This document shows, one piece after another, positions 49,244 to 57,892 of a stretch of DNA of 64,000 nt. Each line of letters begins with the position of its first letter. Positions within the stretch are counted from its first letter, which is position 1. Origin of the DNA: Candidatus Poribacteria bacterium (lineage in GTDB: Bacteria; Poribacteria; WGA-4E; GCA-2687025); assembly GCA_028818695.1 (NCBI GenBank), contig JAPPNK010000005.1, positions 1 to 64,000 of the forward strand, in the 5' to 3' direction. The notes under the pieces were generated by a model that saw nothing but the letters and a program-made list of their open reading frames with translations, searched no databases and had not been told where the DNA came from. Position numbers and translations under genes: made by a program.

Positions 49244-50101
49244 ATGCATATGGGTTTCAAAGTCGGCATCGCTCAAATCGCGCCGGCGCTGGGCGATGTC
49301 CATGAAAATATGAAGCGGATTGAGCGCTGCATCGAACGCGCCCTTGACGAAAAAACGGACCTTGTCGTCTTTCCTGAGCTGGCGCTCACGGGATATACCC
49401 TGAAAGACATGGTTCCCTCCGTCAGCCTGCGTCTCGATTCGCCTGAACTGAAACGGCTTATGGACGCAAGCGAGCGGCTCTCCATCGCGGTCGGTTTTGT
49501 CGAAGAATCGCCCGACTATCGATTTTTCAACTCGGCGGCGTATCTTGAAAAGGGAAAGATTTTACATGTCCACCGAAAGGTGTATCTGCCCAACTACGGC
49601 ATGTTTGAAGAGAACAGGGACTTCGCCGCCGGAAGTCGATTCCGCGCCTTCAACGCCGAATTTGGACGGTGCGGCATTCTCATCTGCGAAGACATGTGGC
49701 ACCCCTCCGCCGCTTACGTTATCGCGCAGGACGGCTGCGAGCTGCTCATTGCGCTCTCATGCAGCCCCGCCCGCGGCGCCCAGTCGGACGGCGACCTGTA
49801 CAGCGCGGACGCTTGGCAGACGCTCAACCGCGTGTATGCGCATCTCTACTCGCAGTATGTTCTGTATGCCAACCGCGTCGGATATGAGGACGGGGTCGGG
49901 TATTGGGGCGGATCTGAAGCGATTGGGCCGGACGGTTCCGTCGTCGCGCGCGCGAAGCAGTTTGAAGAGCAGTTTTTGACCGCCGAGCTGTCGTCCGACG
50001 CCGTCCGCCGAGCCAGGATCGCCTCTCCGCTTCTGCGCGACGAGCGGCTGGACATCACCCTGCGCGAATTGAAACGCATCGACCGGAAGAGGGAAAAATG
50101 A
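49244..50101 (+). CDS. Nitrilase-family glutaminase, probable NAD synthetase partner
   Basis: The 285-residue protein is a carbon-nitrogen hydrolase with a complete catalytic triad: E45 (VVFPELALTGY), K112 (HRKVYLPNYG) and C148 (GILICEDMW). This is the domain normally fused to the N-terminus of glutamine-dependent NAD synthetase. Here it is a separate gene overlapping nadE by ATGA, so the two probably form a two-subunit enzyme in which this one frees ammonia from glutamine. An upstream or internal start (ATG 49250) would change only two residues. Another amide substrate cannot be excluded. Confidence 0.85.
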   Translation: MHMGFKVGIAQIAPALGDVHENMKRIERCIERALDEKTDLVVFPELALTGYTLKDMVPSVSLRLDSPELKRLMDASERLSIAVGFVEESPDYRFFNSAAYLEKGKILHVHRKVYLPNYGMFEENRDFAAGSRFRAFNAEFGRCGILICEDMWHPSAAYVIAQDGCELLIALSCSPARGAQSDGDLYSADAWQTLNRVYAHLYSQYVLYANRVGYEDGVGYWGGSEAIGPDGSVVARAKQFEEQFLTAELSSDAVRRARIASPLLRDERLDITLRELKRIDRKREK

Positions 50102-50955
50102 ATGCGCACACGGAAGCGGCGCTTCGAAAGCAAGACGATCCTCTCTGGGTCAACCCTGAGATTGTGCTGCCTCTCTTGGAAGGTTTTATTCGGGACGAGA
50201 TCACAAAGGTCGGCATCTCGAACGTCGTTCTGAACCTGTCCGGCGGGATCGACTCGGCAGTTTCGTGCGTCTTGGCGGCGCGGGCGATGCCGCCGGAAAA
50301 TGTCACGGCGCTGATGCTTCCCTACAAAACAAGCCATCCAGACAGCCTCGGCGACGCGCAGACTCTCGCGCGGCAGCTCGGCATCCGCTCCATGACCATC
50401 TCCGTGACGGAGCAGGTGGACCCGTATTTTGAGAAGTTTCCCGACATGACGCCGCTGCGCAAAGCGAATAAGATGGCGCGCGAACGCATGACGATCCTAT
50501 ACGATCAAGCGAGCGCGCTGGACGCCCTGCCTCTCGGCACAAGCAACAAGACGGAACTGCTGCTCGGATACGGCACAATCTACGGCGACATGGCGTCGGC
50601 GCTGAACCCGATCGGCGACCTTTACAAAACGCAGGTTTGGCAGATCGCGCGGCATCTTGGCGTCCCGGAGGAGATCGTTTCTAAAAAGCCGACCGCCGAC
50701 CTGTGGCCCGGCCAGACGGACGAATCGGAGCTCGGTTTCACCTATGAAAAGGCGGACAGGCTCCTTTACCATATGATCGACCGGCGCCGCTCCCGCGCGG
50801 AGCTGGAGCGGCTTGGGTTTGAGCCGGCGTTCATTCAGGAGCTGGAGAATCGAGTGAAGCGGTCGCAGTTCAAGCGGCGGCTGCCTCTCATTGCGAAGGT
50901 GTCGATGCGCACCATCGAGTCGGATTTTCGTTATCCGCGCGATTGGGGCAGATGA
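50098..50955 (+). CDS. nadE: NAD synthetase, synthetase subunit
   Basis: NadE adenylates nicotinate adenine dinucleotide and amidates it to NAD. The 285-residue protein has the N-type ATP pyrophosphatase P-loop NLSGGIDSAVS (SGGIDS at 48-53), LPYKTSHPDSLGDAQTLA, GTSNKTELLLGYGTIYGDMA, and KPTADLWPGQTDESELGFTY. The length equals the ammonia-using core alone; the adjacent nitrilase-family gene would make the pair glutamine-dependent. The stop is followed after one base shared context (TGATTG) by rsmI. Confidence 0.94.
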   Translation: MNAHTEAALRKQDDPLWVNPEIVLPLLEGFIRDEITKVGISNVVLNLSGGIDSAVSCVLAARAMPPENVTALMLPYKTSHPDSLGDAQTLARQLGIRSMTISVTEQVDPYFEKFPDMTPLRKANKMARERMTILYDQASALDALPLGTSNKTELLLGYGTIYGDMASALNPIGDLYKTQVWQIARHLGVPEEIVSKKPTADLWPGQTDESELGFTYEKADRLLYHMIDRRRSRAELERLGFEPAFIQELENRVKRSQFKRRLPLIAKVSMRTIESDFRYPRDWGR

Positions 50956-51666
50956 TTGGCGCGGCGCGAGACCGCGGGAGAGCTGTATGTGGTGGCGGGT
51001 CCGATTGGGCATCTGGAGGACATCACATACCGCGCCGTGCGGACGCTCGCCGAGGCGGACATTGTCGCCGCCGAGGATACCCGCCGCGCCCGGAAGCTGT
51101 TGAGCCGATACGAGATTGAAACTCGGCTCATCAGTTGCCATGAACATAATGAGCGGAAGCGGATTGCTGAAATAACGCGGCTCATCCTGGACGGAGCGGA
51201 CGCGGCGCTCCTCTCGGACGCCGGGACGCCTGTCATTTCGGATCCAGGGTACCGGTTAATTCGCGCCGCCGTTGAACGCGGCATACAGGTAACGCCGATA
51301 CCGGGTCCGTGCGCCGCGGTCGCCGCAGCCTCCGCGGCAGGTTTGCCCGTCTCCGACTTCTACTTCGCCGGCTTCTGCTCCCCGAAGCAGGGCAGGCGGC
51401 AACGGCGGCTGCGCGAACTGGCAGACCTGAACGCCGTTCTCATTTTTTATGAATCGCCCCATCGCCTGATGAAGTTTTTGAACGACGCGCTTGATATCTT
51501 TGGAAATCGAAACGCGGTCATCGCGCGGGAAATGACGAAAATGCATGAAGAGTTTCTTAGGGGAACGCTTGACGAGCTGCGCGCCGCCTTCCAAAACAGA
51601 ACCCCCAAAGGCGAATTCACCATACTGATTGAGGGAAATCATGAACGCAACGCAACGTCCGACTAG
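50956..51666 (+). CDS. rsmI: 16S rRNA 2'-O-methyltransferase RsmI
   Basis: RsmI methylates the 2'-O of C1402 in 16S rRNA with SAM. The 236-residue protein starts at TTG 50956 immediately after nadE and shows the tetrapyrrole-methylase fold: ELYVVAGPIGHLEDITYRAV, AEDTRRARKLLSRY, LLSDAGTPVISDPGYRLI, TPIPGPCAAVAAASAAGLP and IFYESPHRL. Its C-terminal end overlaps the next membrane-anchored gene by about 26 bases. Confidence 0.93.
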   Translation: MARRETAGELYVVAGPIGHLEDITYRAVRTLAEADIVAAEDTRRARKLLSRYEIETRLISCHEHNERKRIAEITRLILDGADAALLSDAGTPVISDPGYRLIRAAVERGIQVTPIPGPCAAVAAASAAGLPVSDFYFAGFCSPKQGRRQRRLRELADLNAVLIFYESPHRLMKFLNDALDIFGNRNAVIAREMTKMHEEFLRGTLDELRAAFQNRTPKGEFTILIEGNHERNATSD

Positions 51667-53146
51667 AAAGCGCAAATCCCGCAAATCGCGAATTATCTGG
51701 ATCGTCGTTACCGCCGCGGTTCTTGCGCTGGCGATTTGGCTCGCGAATGGGCCGTTCAAAATGCCGGACGCTCCTGACGCGCGGGAACTCATGCCGGGAA
51801 AGCCGTATCTTGTGGTTGAATTGAGAGACGCGGCGGAGTCGATCGAGCCGGTTCAACAGGCCGCCGAGGCGGCGCGGAGCCTCTGGCAGCCGTTCATCAA
51901 CCGGTATATCGCCCAGGAGGCGCAGAAGGAGATTTCCGCCAAGGACATCGCGGCGCTGTTGGGCGAGGACGCGGCGCTGGCGCTGTATAGAGGCGAGAAC
52001 GGCGAGACGCGCTGGCTGCTCGTCGCCAAGACAAGCCTGCTCGCCCGCGCGCAGATCGGCTGGAACTTCATGACGCCGTGGTGGAGAAGCGAACACGGCG
52101 CCAAAAAAGAGAAGATCGGATCCATCAACGCGATGCGCATCGACAAGCTGGTTCTGCCCTTGATTGCGGCGTTTGACGGGCGCCTCGGCTTCGCCGCTTC
52201 AGACGCCGAACTGCTGAAAGACGCTTATGAGCAGCGTTTGGAGAACGCTTTTTTCGCTCGCGGCGACACGCCGGAAGAGAGCGGCCTGACAGAGCGAATC
52301 CGTCAAAAGTCGCCTGACCGATCCGCCTCCATCTACTGGGCTTTTGGAGAAGAGGCGTATGTTTTAGGAGAGACCGGCATGGACGGAGGGAGCTGGAAGG
52401 GGCGCGTCTGGTACTCAAGCCCAGGCGGACAGACCGGCTTGACCGAGTCGGACACTTCCGACTTCCGCCGCAGGGCGAACCGGCTCATGAACGAAAGCGC
52501 GGCGCTGGCGGCATGGCATACGGGAGTTTACGACCGGGACGCGATGGAGGCGGCGCGCGGCGCAGGGCTGACATGGGAGGGCGGACCGGACGCGCTCATT
52601 CAACGGCCGATCGGCCTCTATATCCCAAAAGCAGCGGGCGGCGGAATTCTGCCGTCGCTGGCGTTTTTTGTGTATGTCGAGAACGCGGAGGAAGCCTTGG
52701 AGCAGTTTGAAGACGCCAACTTCGCCTTTAACGGCTCGCGCTTGAGGCTGCGCAAAGGCGATCCGTTTCATCAAATACAGGTTCCGCTCAACGCTCTGTT
52801 TGCGGTCTCGCTTGAATGCGCCGTTGAGGGGGACGCGCTCATTGTCGGGACGAACCGCGCGGCTGCAGCCGCCGCTCGTCAGGCGTTCCAATCGACCGAA
52901 GGGGGAGAAGATTTGACCGCCGACCTGTTCCGCATTCATGGGCAGCCGACCGAAATTGCCGCCTCGCTCGACGCGGCCTCCAGCATGTTGAAGGCGCTCC
53001 CCATGCTCGCCGGCGACTCGATAGGGAAGACCGTCGACACTGCGCAGATCGTCATGAAAGAGATCGAGAGCGTTCAGATAGACGGCGTCTCGACCCCGGA
53101 CGGCTTTTCAGCCGAATTTCAAATGAAATGGAGCGATGCAGAATGA
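51641..53146 (+). CDS. Membrane-anchored periplasmic protein of unknown function
   Basis: ATG 51641, after a GAGGGA site, is preferred over 51629. The 501-residue product has a very basic N-terminus (RPTRKRKSRKSR), one membrane helix (about 17-35), and a large soluble domain with a repeated alpha/beta layout (for example LMPGKPYLVVELRD, FDGRLGFAASDAELLKDAYE, VEGDALIVGTNRAAAAAARQ). The last recalls DUF3352-type proteins, which read out self-similar halves; the match is weak. It overlaps the ABC ATPase gene by ATGA, so it may belong to the transporter below. Confidence 0.6.
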   Translation: MNATQRPTRKRKSRKSRIIWIVVTAAVLALAIWLANGPFKMPDAPDARELMPGKPYLVVELRDAAESIEPVQQAAEAARSLWQPFINRYIAQEAQKEISAKDIAALLGEDAALALYRGENGETRWLLVAKTSLLARAQIGWNFMTPWWRSEHGAKKEKIGSINAMRIDKLVLPLIAAFDGRLGFAASDAELLKDAYEQRLENAFFARGDTPEESGLTERIRQKSPDRSASIYWAFGEEAYVLGETGMDGGSWKGRVWYSSPGGQTGLTESDTSDFRRRANRLMNESAALAAWHTGVYDRDAMEAARGAGLTWEGGPDALIQRPIGLYIPKAAGGGILPSLAFFVYVENAEEALEQFEDANFAFNGSRLRLRKGDPFHQIQVPLNALFAVSLECAVEGDALIVGTNRAAAAAARQAFQSTEGGEDLTADLFRIHGQPTEIAASLDAASSMLKALPMLAGDSIGKTVDTAQIVMKEIESVQIDGVSTPDGFSAEFQMKWSDAE

Positions 53147-53892
53147 TCGAAGCGCGGAGCCTCGGCAAAACATTCGGCGAGAAGGAAGCGGTGCGCAACC
53201 TGAACTTAGATGTGGGCGAAGGCGAAATGTTTGTCCTGCTCGGCCCGAACGGCGCCGGCAAAACGACAACGCTGAAACTGCTCACAACGCTTCTCAAGCC
53301 GACTTACGGGCATGCGTCGGTGGCGGGGTTCGACGTCTTCGAATCGCCCGATGAAGTGAAGCGGCGCATCGGGTATGTCCCCGACACGCCCGCCCTTTAT
53401 GAGCGTCTCACGGGGCGCGAGTTTCTCCACTTCATCGCCGATATACGCGGAACGAAGGAGCGCGCCTCCATCGACCGCTCCTTGACGCTCTTTGAGATGG
53501 ACGAAAACGCGGACAAACTGATCGAAACCTACTCGCACGGAATGAAGAAGAAGATCGCGCTCTCCGCCGCTCTGCTCCATCAGCCGCAGGTTCTGTTTTT
53601 GGACGAACCGACAGGCGGGCTGGACCCGTACAGCGCGCGGCTCATGAAGGACCTGTTGACTCGGCTGTGCAGTCAGGGCGTCGCCGTCTTCATGACGACG
53701 CATATCATGGAGATTGCGGAGCAGCTGTGCGAGCGGGTCGGCATACTCTATGAGGCGGATCTGATGGCATGCGGGACGCTTGAGGAGCTGCGCGCCGAGC
53801 ATGGCGATCTGTCGCTGGAGGACATCTTTATGAAGGTCACGGGGGCGGACGCGAGCTTGATGGAGGTGGATCTGTGGGAGAAGACGGAGTGA
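53143..53892 (+). CDS. ABC transporter ATP-binding protein
   Basis: ATG 53143 overlaps the preceding stop as ATGA; the 249-residue ATPase has GPNGAGKTTTLKLLTTLL (Walker A), GYVPDTPALYERLTGREF, signature YSHGMKKKIALSAAL (SHGMK in place of SGGM), Walker B VLFLDEPTGGLDP and MTTHIMEIAEQL. It would drive export through the two or three large permeases downstream. The SHG signature variant is common in CcmA/EcsA-type ATPases. Confidence 0.92.
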   Translation: MIEARSLGKTFGEKEAVRNLNLDVGEGEMFVLLGPNGAGKTTTLKLLTTLLKPTYGHASVAGFDVFESPDEVKRRIGYVPDTPALYERLTGREFLHFIADIRGTKERASIDRSLTLFEMDENADKLIETYSHGMKKKIALSAALLHQPQVLFLDEPTGGLDPYSARLMKDLLTRLCSQGVAVFMTTHIMEIAEQLCERVGILYEADLMACGTLEELRAEHGDLSLEDIFMKVTGADASLMEVDLWEKTE

Positions 53893-55391
53893 ATCCAAGC
53901 GCGTACGCGGTTTGGCGCGCCCTTGTCAAATGTGATCTGCGCGCGTTGAAAAACGGTTTCTTCAAGCTCCATATCGTCGTGAAGATCGGCGTCATTTTGT
54001 ACGGCGCGCTCTTCATTCTGTTTGCCGCATTTGCTGTAATAGGTCCCCAATTCGTTCGAAGCGGAGCCCCGCCCAATCCCGACAAGGTAGAGAAGGCGAT
54101 GGAGATGATTGTCTTGTCATCCGCCGGCAGTTTTCTAATGGCTCTCTTCTTTTCGTTTCTTTCAGGCGGGATGGGGATGATCAGATCGACCGACATTCCG
54201 ACGATTGCGTCCCTCCCTGTTCACAAAGGGGCGTTGTACTTCCATAGGGTCGCGCGCGTTTGCTTTGCCTTTCTTTTCCTTTATCTGTTTTTTGTTCCTG
54301 GCGCGCGAATGGCGGGCGTTCAGCTTCAAGCCAATCTGCTCCAAGACGCGGCATTTTATCTCGGATGGGTCGGCATACTCGCGTTTTGCGCTGGGCTGAC
54401 CATCGGCGTCTCCTCGCTCCTGACGCGCTTCTTCGGCATGGACCGGAGCGATAAAGCCTTCAAAACGGTCGTGTATCTCTTCTCGGCGGGAATTATCATC
54501 GCGGTCGCCAATATGGACTTGTTCAGCGGCGCGGTCAAAAGCCGTCTCGATAGCGGCGTCAACCTATACGCCGCGCTGCCCTCTACATGGGCGGCTCTTG
54601 CGCTCAAAGATCCGTTCCCAATCTGGCAGATTGCTTCGCTGACGGCGCTCGGAGCGGTCGGCATTCTGTTTGGGTACGCCGCGTTTATCCGAACATTCGA
54701 CATCGAAGAGGCGCTGGCGCTGATTGAAAAGAAGGCGGAATCGGGGAAGTTTCAAAGCGGCGCGCGCCGATACGGCTCCCTTTCGGCTCACATTAGAAGG
54801 GATTTGAAACTTCTTCTTCGCAACCGAAAGTTGATTGCTGGGACTGTTTTTTCGTTAGGCGCCTGCGCGGTGTGGATCTCTTACTCGTACCTTGAACACA
54901 TCCATAAAAACGGCGTGGTCATGAACAGTTTTGGAATCTTCGCTGGGTTCGTTCTTTTGACGTCGCTGCCGGCGATGGAAGGCAGAGGCGTTCTTTCCGT
55001 TCGTATGGCGGCTCCAAATATGACAGCGTACGCCGCTGCGAAGGCGTTGGAGATCTCGACGCTCATCTTCGTTTACACGCTCGTCGCGCTCGGTTTGAAA
55101 ACAAAGGCGATTCCGATTGGCATGGATATTCTGACCGGCGCTCTGATTGGCGTCGGCTACGGCTGTTTTATTGTCGGCGCATGGTGCGCGTTTCCGCGTT
55201 TCAACGAAAAGAAGCCTATTGGGCTTCCCTCCATCCTTTGCTTTGCGTTGTATTCCCTGGCGGCCGCCTTCGTCTTCGGCTTGTCTCCAGAATCGGCGCA
55301 TGTATGGATCGCCGCTGTCGTCTGCGTCTCAGGCGCCTTCGTTGCGAACCAAGGGCGCAAGCGGCTTGAAAGCATGGACGCCGTATGGTGA
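53874..55391 (+). CDS. Large ABC permease, copy 1
   Basis: The 505-residue membrane protein has about twelve hydrophobic segments and shares an N-terminal signature (NPSAYAVWRALVKCDLRALK) and a mid-protein motif (FGYAAFIRTFDIEEALALIE, then a cytoplasmic loop with KKAESGK) with the next gene, so the two are tandem paralogues of ABC-2/EcsB-like permeases. Start alternatives are GTG 53874 (GGAGG site) or GTG 53889, which overlaps the ATPase stop as GTGA. A heteromeric exporter with the adjacent ATPase is likely; the substrate is unknown. Confidence 0.8.
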   Translation: MGEDGVNPSAYAVWRALVKCDLRALKNGFFKLHIVVKIGVILYGALFILFAAFAVIGPQFVRSGAPPNPDKVEKAMEMIVLSSAGSFLMALFFSFLSGGMGMIRSTDIPTIASLPVHKGALYFHRVARVCFAFLFLYLFFVPGARMAGVQLQANLLQDAAFYLGWVGILAFCAGLTIGVSSLLTRFFGMDRSDKAFKTVVYLFSAGIIIAVANMDLFSGAVKSRLDSGVNLYAALPSTWAALALKDPFPIWQIASLTALGAVGILFGYAAFIRTFDIEEALALIEKKAESGKFQSGARRYGSLSAHIRRDLKLLLRNRKLIAGTVFSLGACAVWISYSYLEHIHKNGVVMNSFGIFAGFVLLTSLPAMEGRGVLSVRMAAPNMTAYAAAKALEISTLIFVYTLVALGLKTKAIPIGMDILTGALIGVGYGCFIVGAWCAFPRFNEKKPIGLPSILCFALYSLAAAFVFGLSPESAHVWIAAVVCVSGAFVANQGRKRLESMDAVW

Positions 55392-56920
55392 ACGAACCGA
55401 CCCCGCCGCCTGCTGTGAATCCAAGCGCCTATGCGGTTTGGCGCGCCCTTGTCAAATCCGAGCTGAATGCATGGAAAAATGGGTTTCTCAAGATGCATCT
55501 TGCGGTTCGCGCCGCAATCGTTCTGTTTGTCTCGATCTTGATTCTAGGCTCCGCATTCGTTGCGGTTATGACGCTGTTTCTGCCAAACCTCGTCCCCGAT
55601 GAGTTGACAGACATAGAGGCGGCTTCCTCCTATTCGGCGCTCGTCTTGGGTTTCTTGTTCTATTTTACCATTATCGCCAAGTCGGGTCTCAACAACCAAG
55701 CGTCAAGCGTCAATTTGCCCATGCTTGCGCCTCTTCCGGTTCCGCTTTCGTCGCTTTATGCGTTTGAAATCGCTCTGAATTGCCTCCATTTTTCCATCCT
55801 TTTTCTGATGGGTCTGCCGTTCGCCGCCTTCACTAGCCTAGCGTTTCGAGCGAATCTGCTCCAAGCGGCGGCGTATTTTGTCGGTTGGATTTCCCTTTAC
55901 CTCTTCTCCATCGGAGCGTCTATCGGCGCGGCAATTTTACTGCTCCGCTGGTTCGGCGCAGAACGCAGCAAAAAAGCGTTTAAAATCATCATTTTCCTGA
56001 TGATGATTGGGTTCTGGGCAGTCATGCTCAACATAAGCGAGATCGCCGATTCGATGGCAGGCGCCGTTGAAATTGGCAAAAGACTGCTACCGGCGCTCCC
56101 CTCCACATGGACGGTCTATATCTTGACCGATCCGCTGCTGGCGCTGGCGCTGTTCCCGGCGCTGCTCATTGTCGGGGCGGGCGGGATTCTGTTCGGATAC
56201 GCCGTTTTCATCCGCACATTCGACATGGAAGCGGAGCTGATGCGCATCGAGAAGAAGGAGGAGTCCGGCAAGCGAAAAGCCTCTTCCCGCCGGCGGGGCG
56301 TCTTCGCCTCTCTGCTGGTAAAAGATTACAAGATCATTGTACGCAATCGTAAAATGTTGGGAGGCTGGATTTTTTCGTTAGGGATATGGGGAGTGTATCT
56401 CTCCTATTCGCTGCTAGACTCGACCAGCCCCGATACGGTTGGGACGATCGCCAATTCTTACGCGATGCCGGGCGCGTTTTTCATCGGATTGTCGCTGCCG
56501 GGCTTGGAGGGGCGGGCGGTCCTTTCCGTCCGCATGGCGATGTCAAATCTGCGGATGTACGCCGTATCGAAGGCGTCGTCCATCGTCTCCCTTCTCTTTA
56601 TTTATGCGCTCATTGGACTCGCCGCCAAGCAAAAGGCGCTGCCGGCATTGCCCGACATCGCGGTCGTTGCGCTCATTGTTGTCGGTCATGGCTGTTTTTG
56701 CATCGGCATTGCATGCGTCTTTCCTCGTTTTGACATCAAAAAGCCGATCGGATGCGCCTCTGCGATCTACTTTACGCTCTTTTTTGCGGCGACAGCTGTA
56801 GCCTTCGGCTTCGCTCCCGCGGCGTCGCATGTATGGATCGCCGCCGCTGTCTGCGTCTTGGGCGTCGTTATTCTTGATTACGGACGCAGGCGGCTTGAAA
56901 GCGCAGACGCTGTATGGTGA
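55385..56920 (+). CDS. Large ABC permease, copy 2
   Basis: The 511-residue paralogue of the previous gene repeats NPSAYAVWRALVKSELNAWK at residues 11-30, FGYAVFIRTFDMEAELMRIE with a KKEESGKRK loop, and about twelve hydrophobic segments; both end with ...RRLES-DAVW. Starts at ATG 55385 or GTG 55388 (overlapping the upstream stop). Tandem duplication of the permease is evident, and the first NUDIX gene overlaps its 3' end. Confidence 0.82.
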   Translation: MVNEPTPPPAVNPSAYAVWRALVKSELNAWKNGFLKMHLAVRAAIVLFVSILILGSAFVAVMTLFLPNLVPDELTDIEAASSYSALVLGFLFYFTIIAKSGLNNQASSVNLPMLAPLPVPLSSLYAFEIALNCLHFSILFLMGLPFAAFTSLAFRANLLQAAAYFVGWISLYLFSIGASIGAAILLLRWFGAERSKKAFKIIIFLMMIGFWAVMLNISEIADSMAGAVEIGKRLLPALPSTWTVYILTDPLLALALFPALLIVGAGGILFGYAVFIRTFDMEAELMRIEKKEESGKRKASSRRRGVFASLLVKDYKIIVRNRKMLGGWIFSLGIWGVYLSYSLLDSTSPDTVGTIANSYAMPGAFFIGLSLPGLEGRAVLSVRMAMSNLRMYAVSKASSIVSLLFIYALIGLAAKQKALPALPDIAVVALIVVGHGCFCIGIACVFPRFDIKKPIGCASAIYFTLFFAATAVAFGFAPAASHVWIAAAVCVLGVVILDYGRRRLESADAVW

Positions 56921-57366
56921 CGCATCCGCGCCATATCGTCGCCGTCTCCGCCCTGATTCTCGACCCTAACGGACGCATACTGCTCATCAAAAGCCCCCGC
57001 CGAGGCTGGGAATTTCCTGGCGGACAGGTCGAAGAGGGCGAAAACCTGATCGAAGCGTTGAAACGGGAGATCAAGGAAGAGGCGGGAGTGGAGGCGGAAG
57101 TTGGGCAGCTCGCGGGCGTGTATTCCAACATCAAACCGCCTGCAAAAGTGATCTTCGGCTTCTTAGCCGAGTATGCGTCCGGCGAATTGAGTACCAGCGA
57201 CGAAAGCTTAGAGACGCGCTGGTTCGACCGCGAAGAGGCGTTGAGCCAAATCGCCAACCCCGCTGTCCGCGACAGGCTGATCGATATGCTGGACTTCGGC
57301 GGCGCGCCCGTTTACCGCGTTTATTCAACGAACCCTTACAAGATACATGCGCAGCGGCGCGTTTAA
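56914..57366 (+). CDS. NUDIX hydrolase, copy 1
   Basis: The 150-residue protein has a complete Nudix box, GGQVEEGENLIEALKREIKE then EAGV (about 37-60), with RREIKEEAG-type catalytic glutamates, and a beta-alpha-beta core opening HIVAVSALILDPNGRILLIK. NUDIX enzymes hydrolyse nucleoside diphosphates linked to another moiety; the substrate is not predictable. ATG 56914 or GTG 56917 start, overlapping the permease stop. It is highly similar to the next gene. Confidence 0.92.
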   Translation: MVTHPRHIVAVSALILDPNGRILLIKSPRRGWEFPGGQVEEGENLIEALKREIKEEAGVEAEVGQLAGVYSNIKPPAKVIFGFLAEYASGELSTSDESLETRWFDREEALSQIANPAVRDRLIDMLDFGGAPVYRVYSTNPYKIHAQRRV

Positions 57367-57436
57367 CGCGAGAAGACCAACCGCAAACAGCGGCGCGCCG
57401 ACCGAGCAAACGCATTGAAAGAAAGGATACTTCGCT

Positions 57437-57892
57437 ATGACGCACGCGCATCCGCGGCATATCGTCGCTGTCTTCGCGCTGATTCTCGACCCTGAAGGGC
57501 GTTTCCTGCTCGTCAAACATCCCCGCCGAGGCTGGGGATTTCCCGGCGGAAAGGTCGAAGAGGGCGAAAATCTGATCGAAGCGCTCAAACGGGAGATCAA
57601 AGAAGAAACGGGAGTGGAGGCGGAGGTTGGACAGCTCGCGGGCGTGTATTCCAAACCCAAACCGCCAGCAAGAGTGTTTTTCAACTTTTTCGCCAAGTAT
57701 GCGTCCGGCGAATTGAGAACCAGCGACGAAAGCTTAGAGACGCGCTGGTTCGACCGCGAGGAGGCGCTGAGCCAAGTCGCCAACCCCGCCGTCCGCGACA
57801 GGTTGATCGATACGCTGGACTTCGGCGGCGCGCCCGTTTACCGCGTTTATTCAACGAACCCTTACAGGATCTATTCCCAATGGAGCATCTGA
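57437..57892 (+). CDS. NUDIX hydrolase, copy 2
   Basis: The 151-residue protein is nearly the same as copy 1 (shared GGxVEEGENLIEALKREIKE, SGELxTSDESLETRWFDREE, DFGGAPVYRVYSTNPY), so the pair arose by recent tandem duplication. The Nudix box is complete. A GAAAGGA site lies before the ATG. The gap between the copies (57367-57436) carries only this site. Differences at the substrate loop (KPKPPARVFFNFFAKY versus NIKPPAKVIFGFLAEY) could signal divergence. Confidence 0.92.
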   Translation: MTHAHPRHIVAVFALILDPEGRFLLVKHPRRGWGFPGGKVEEGENLIEALKREIKEETGVEAEVGQLAGVYSKPKPPARVFFNFFAKYASGELRTSDESLETRWFDREEALSQVANPAVRDRLIDTLDFGGAPVYRVYSTNPYRIYSQWSI

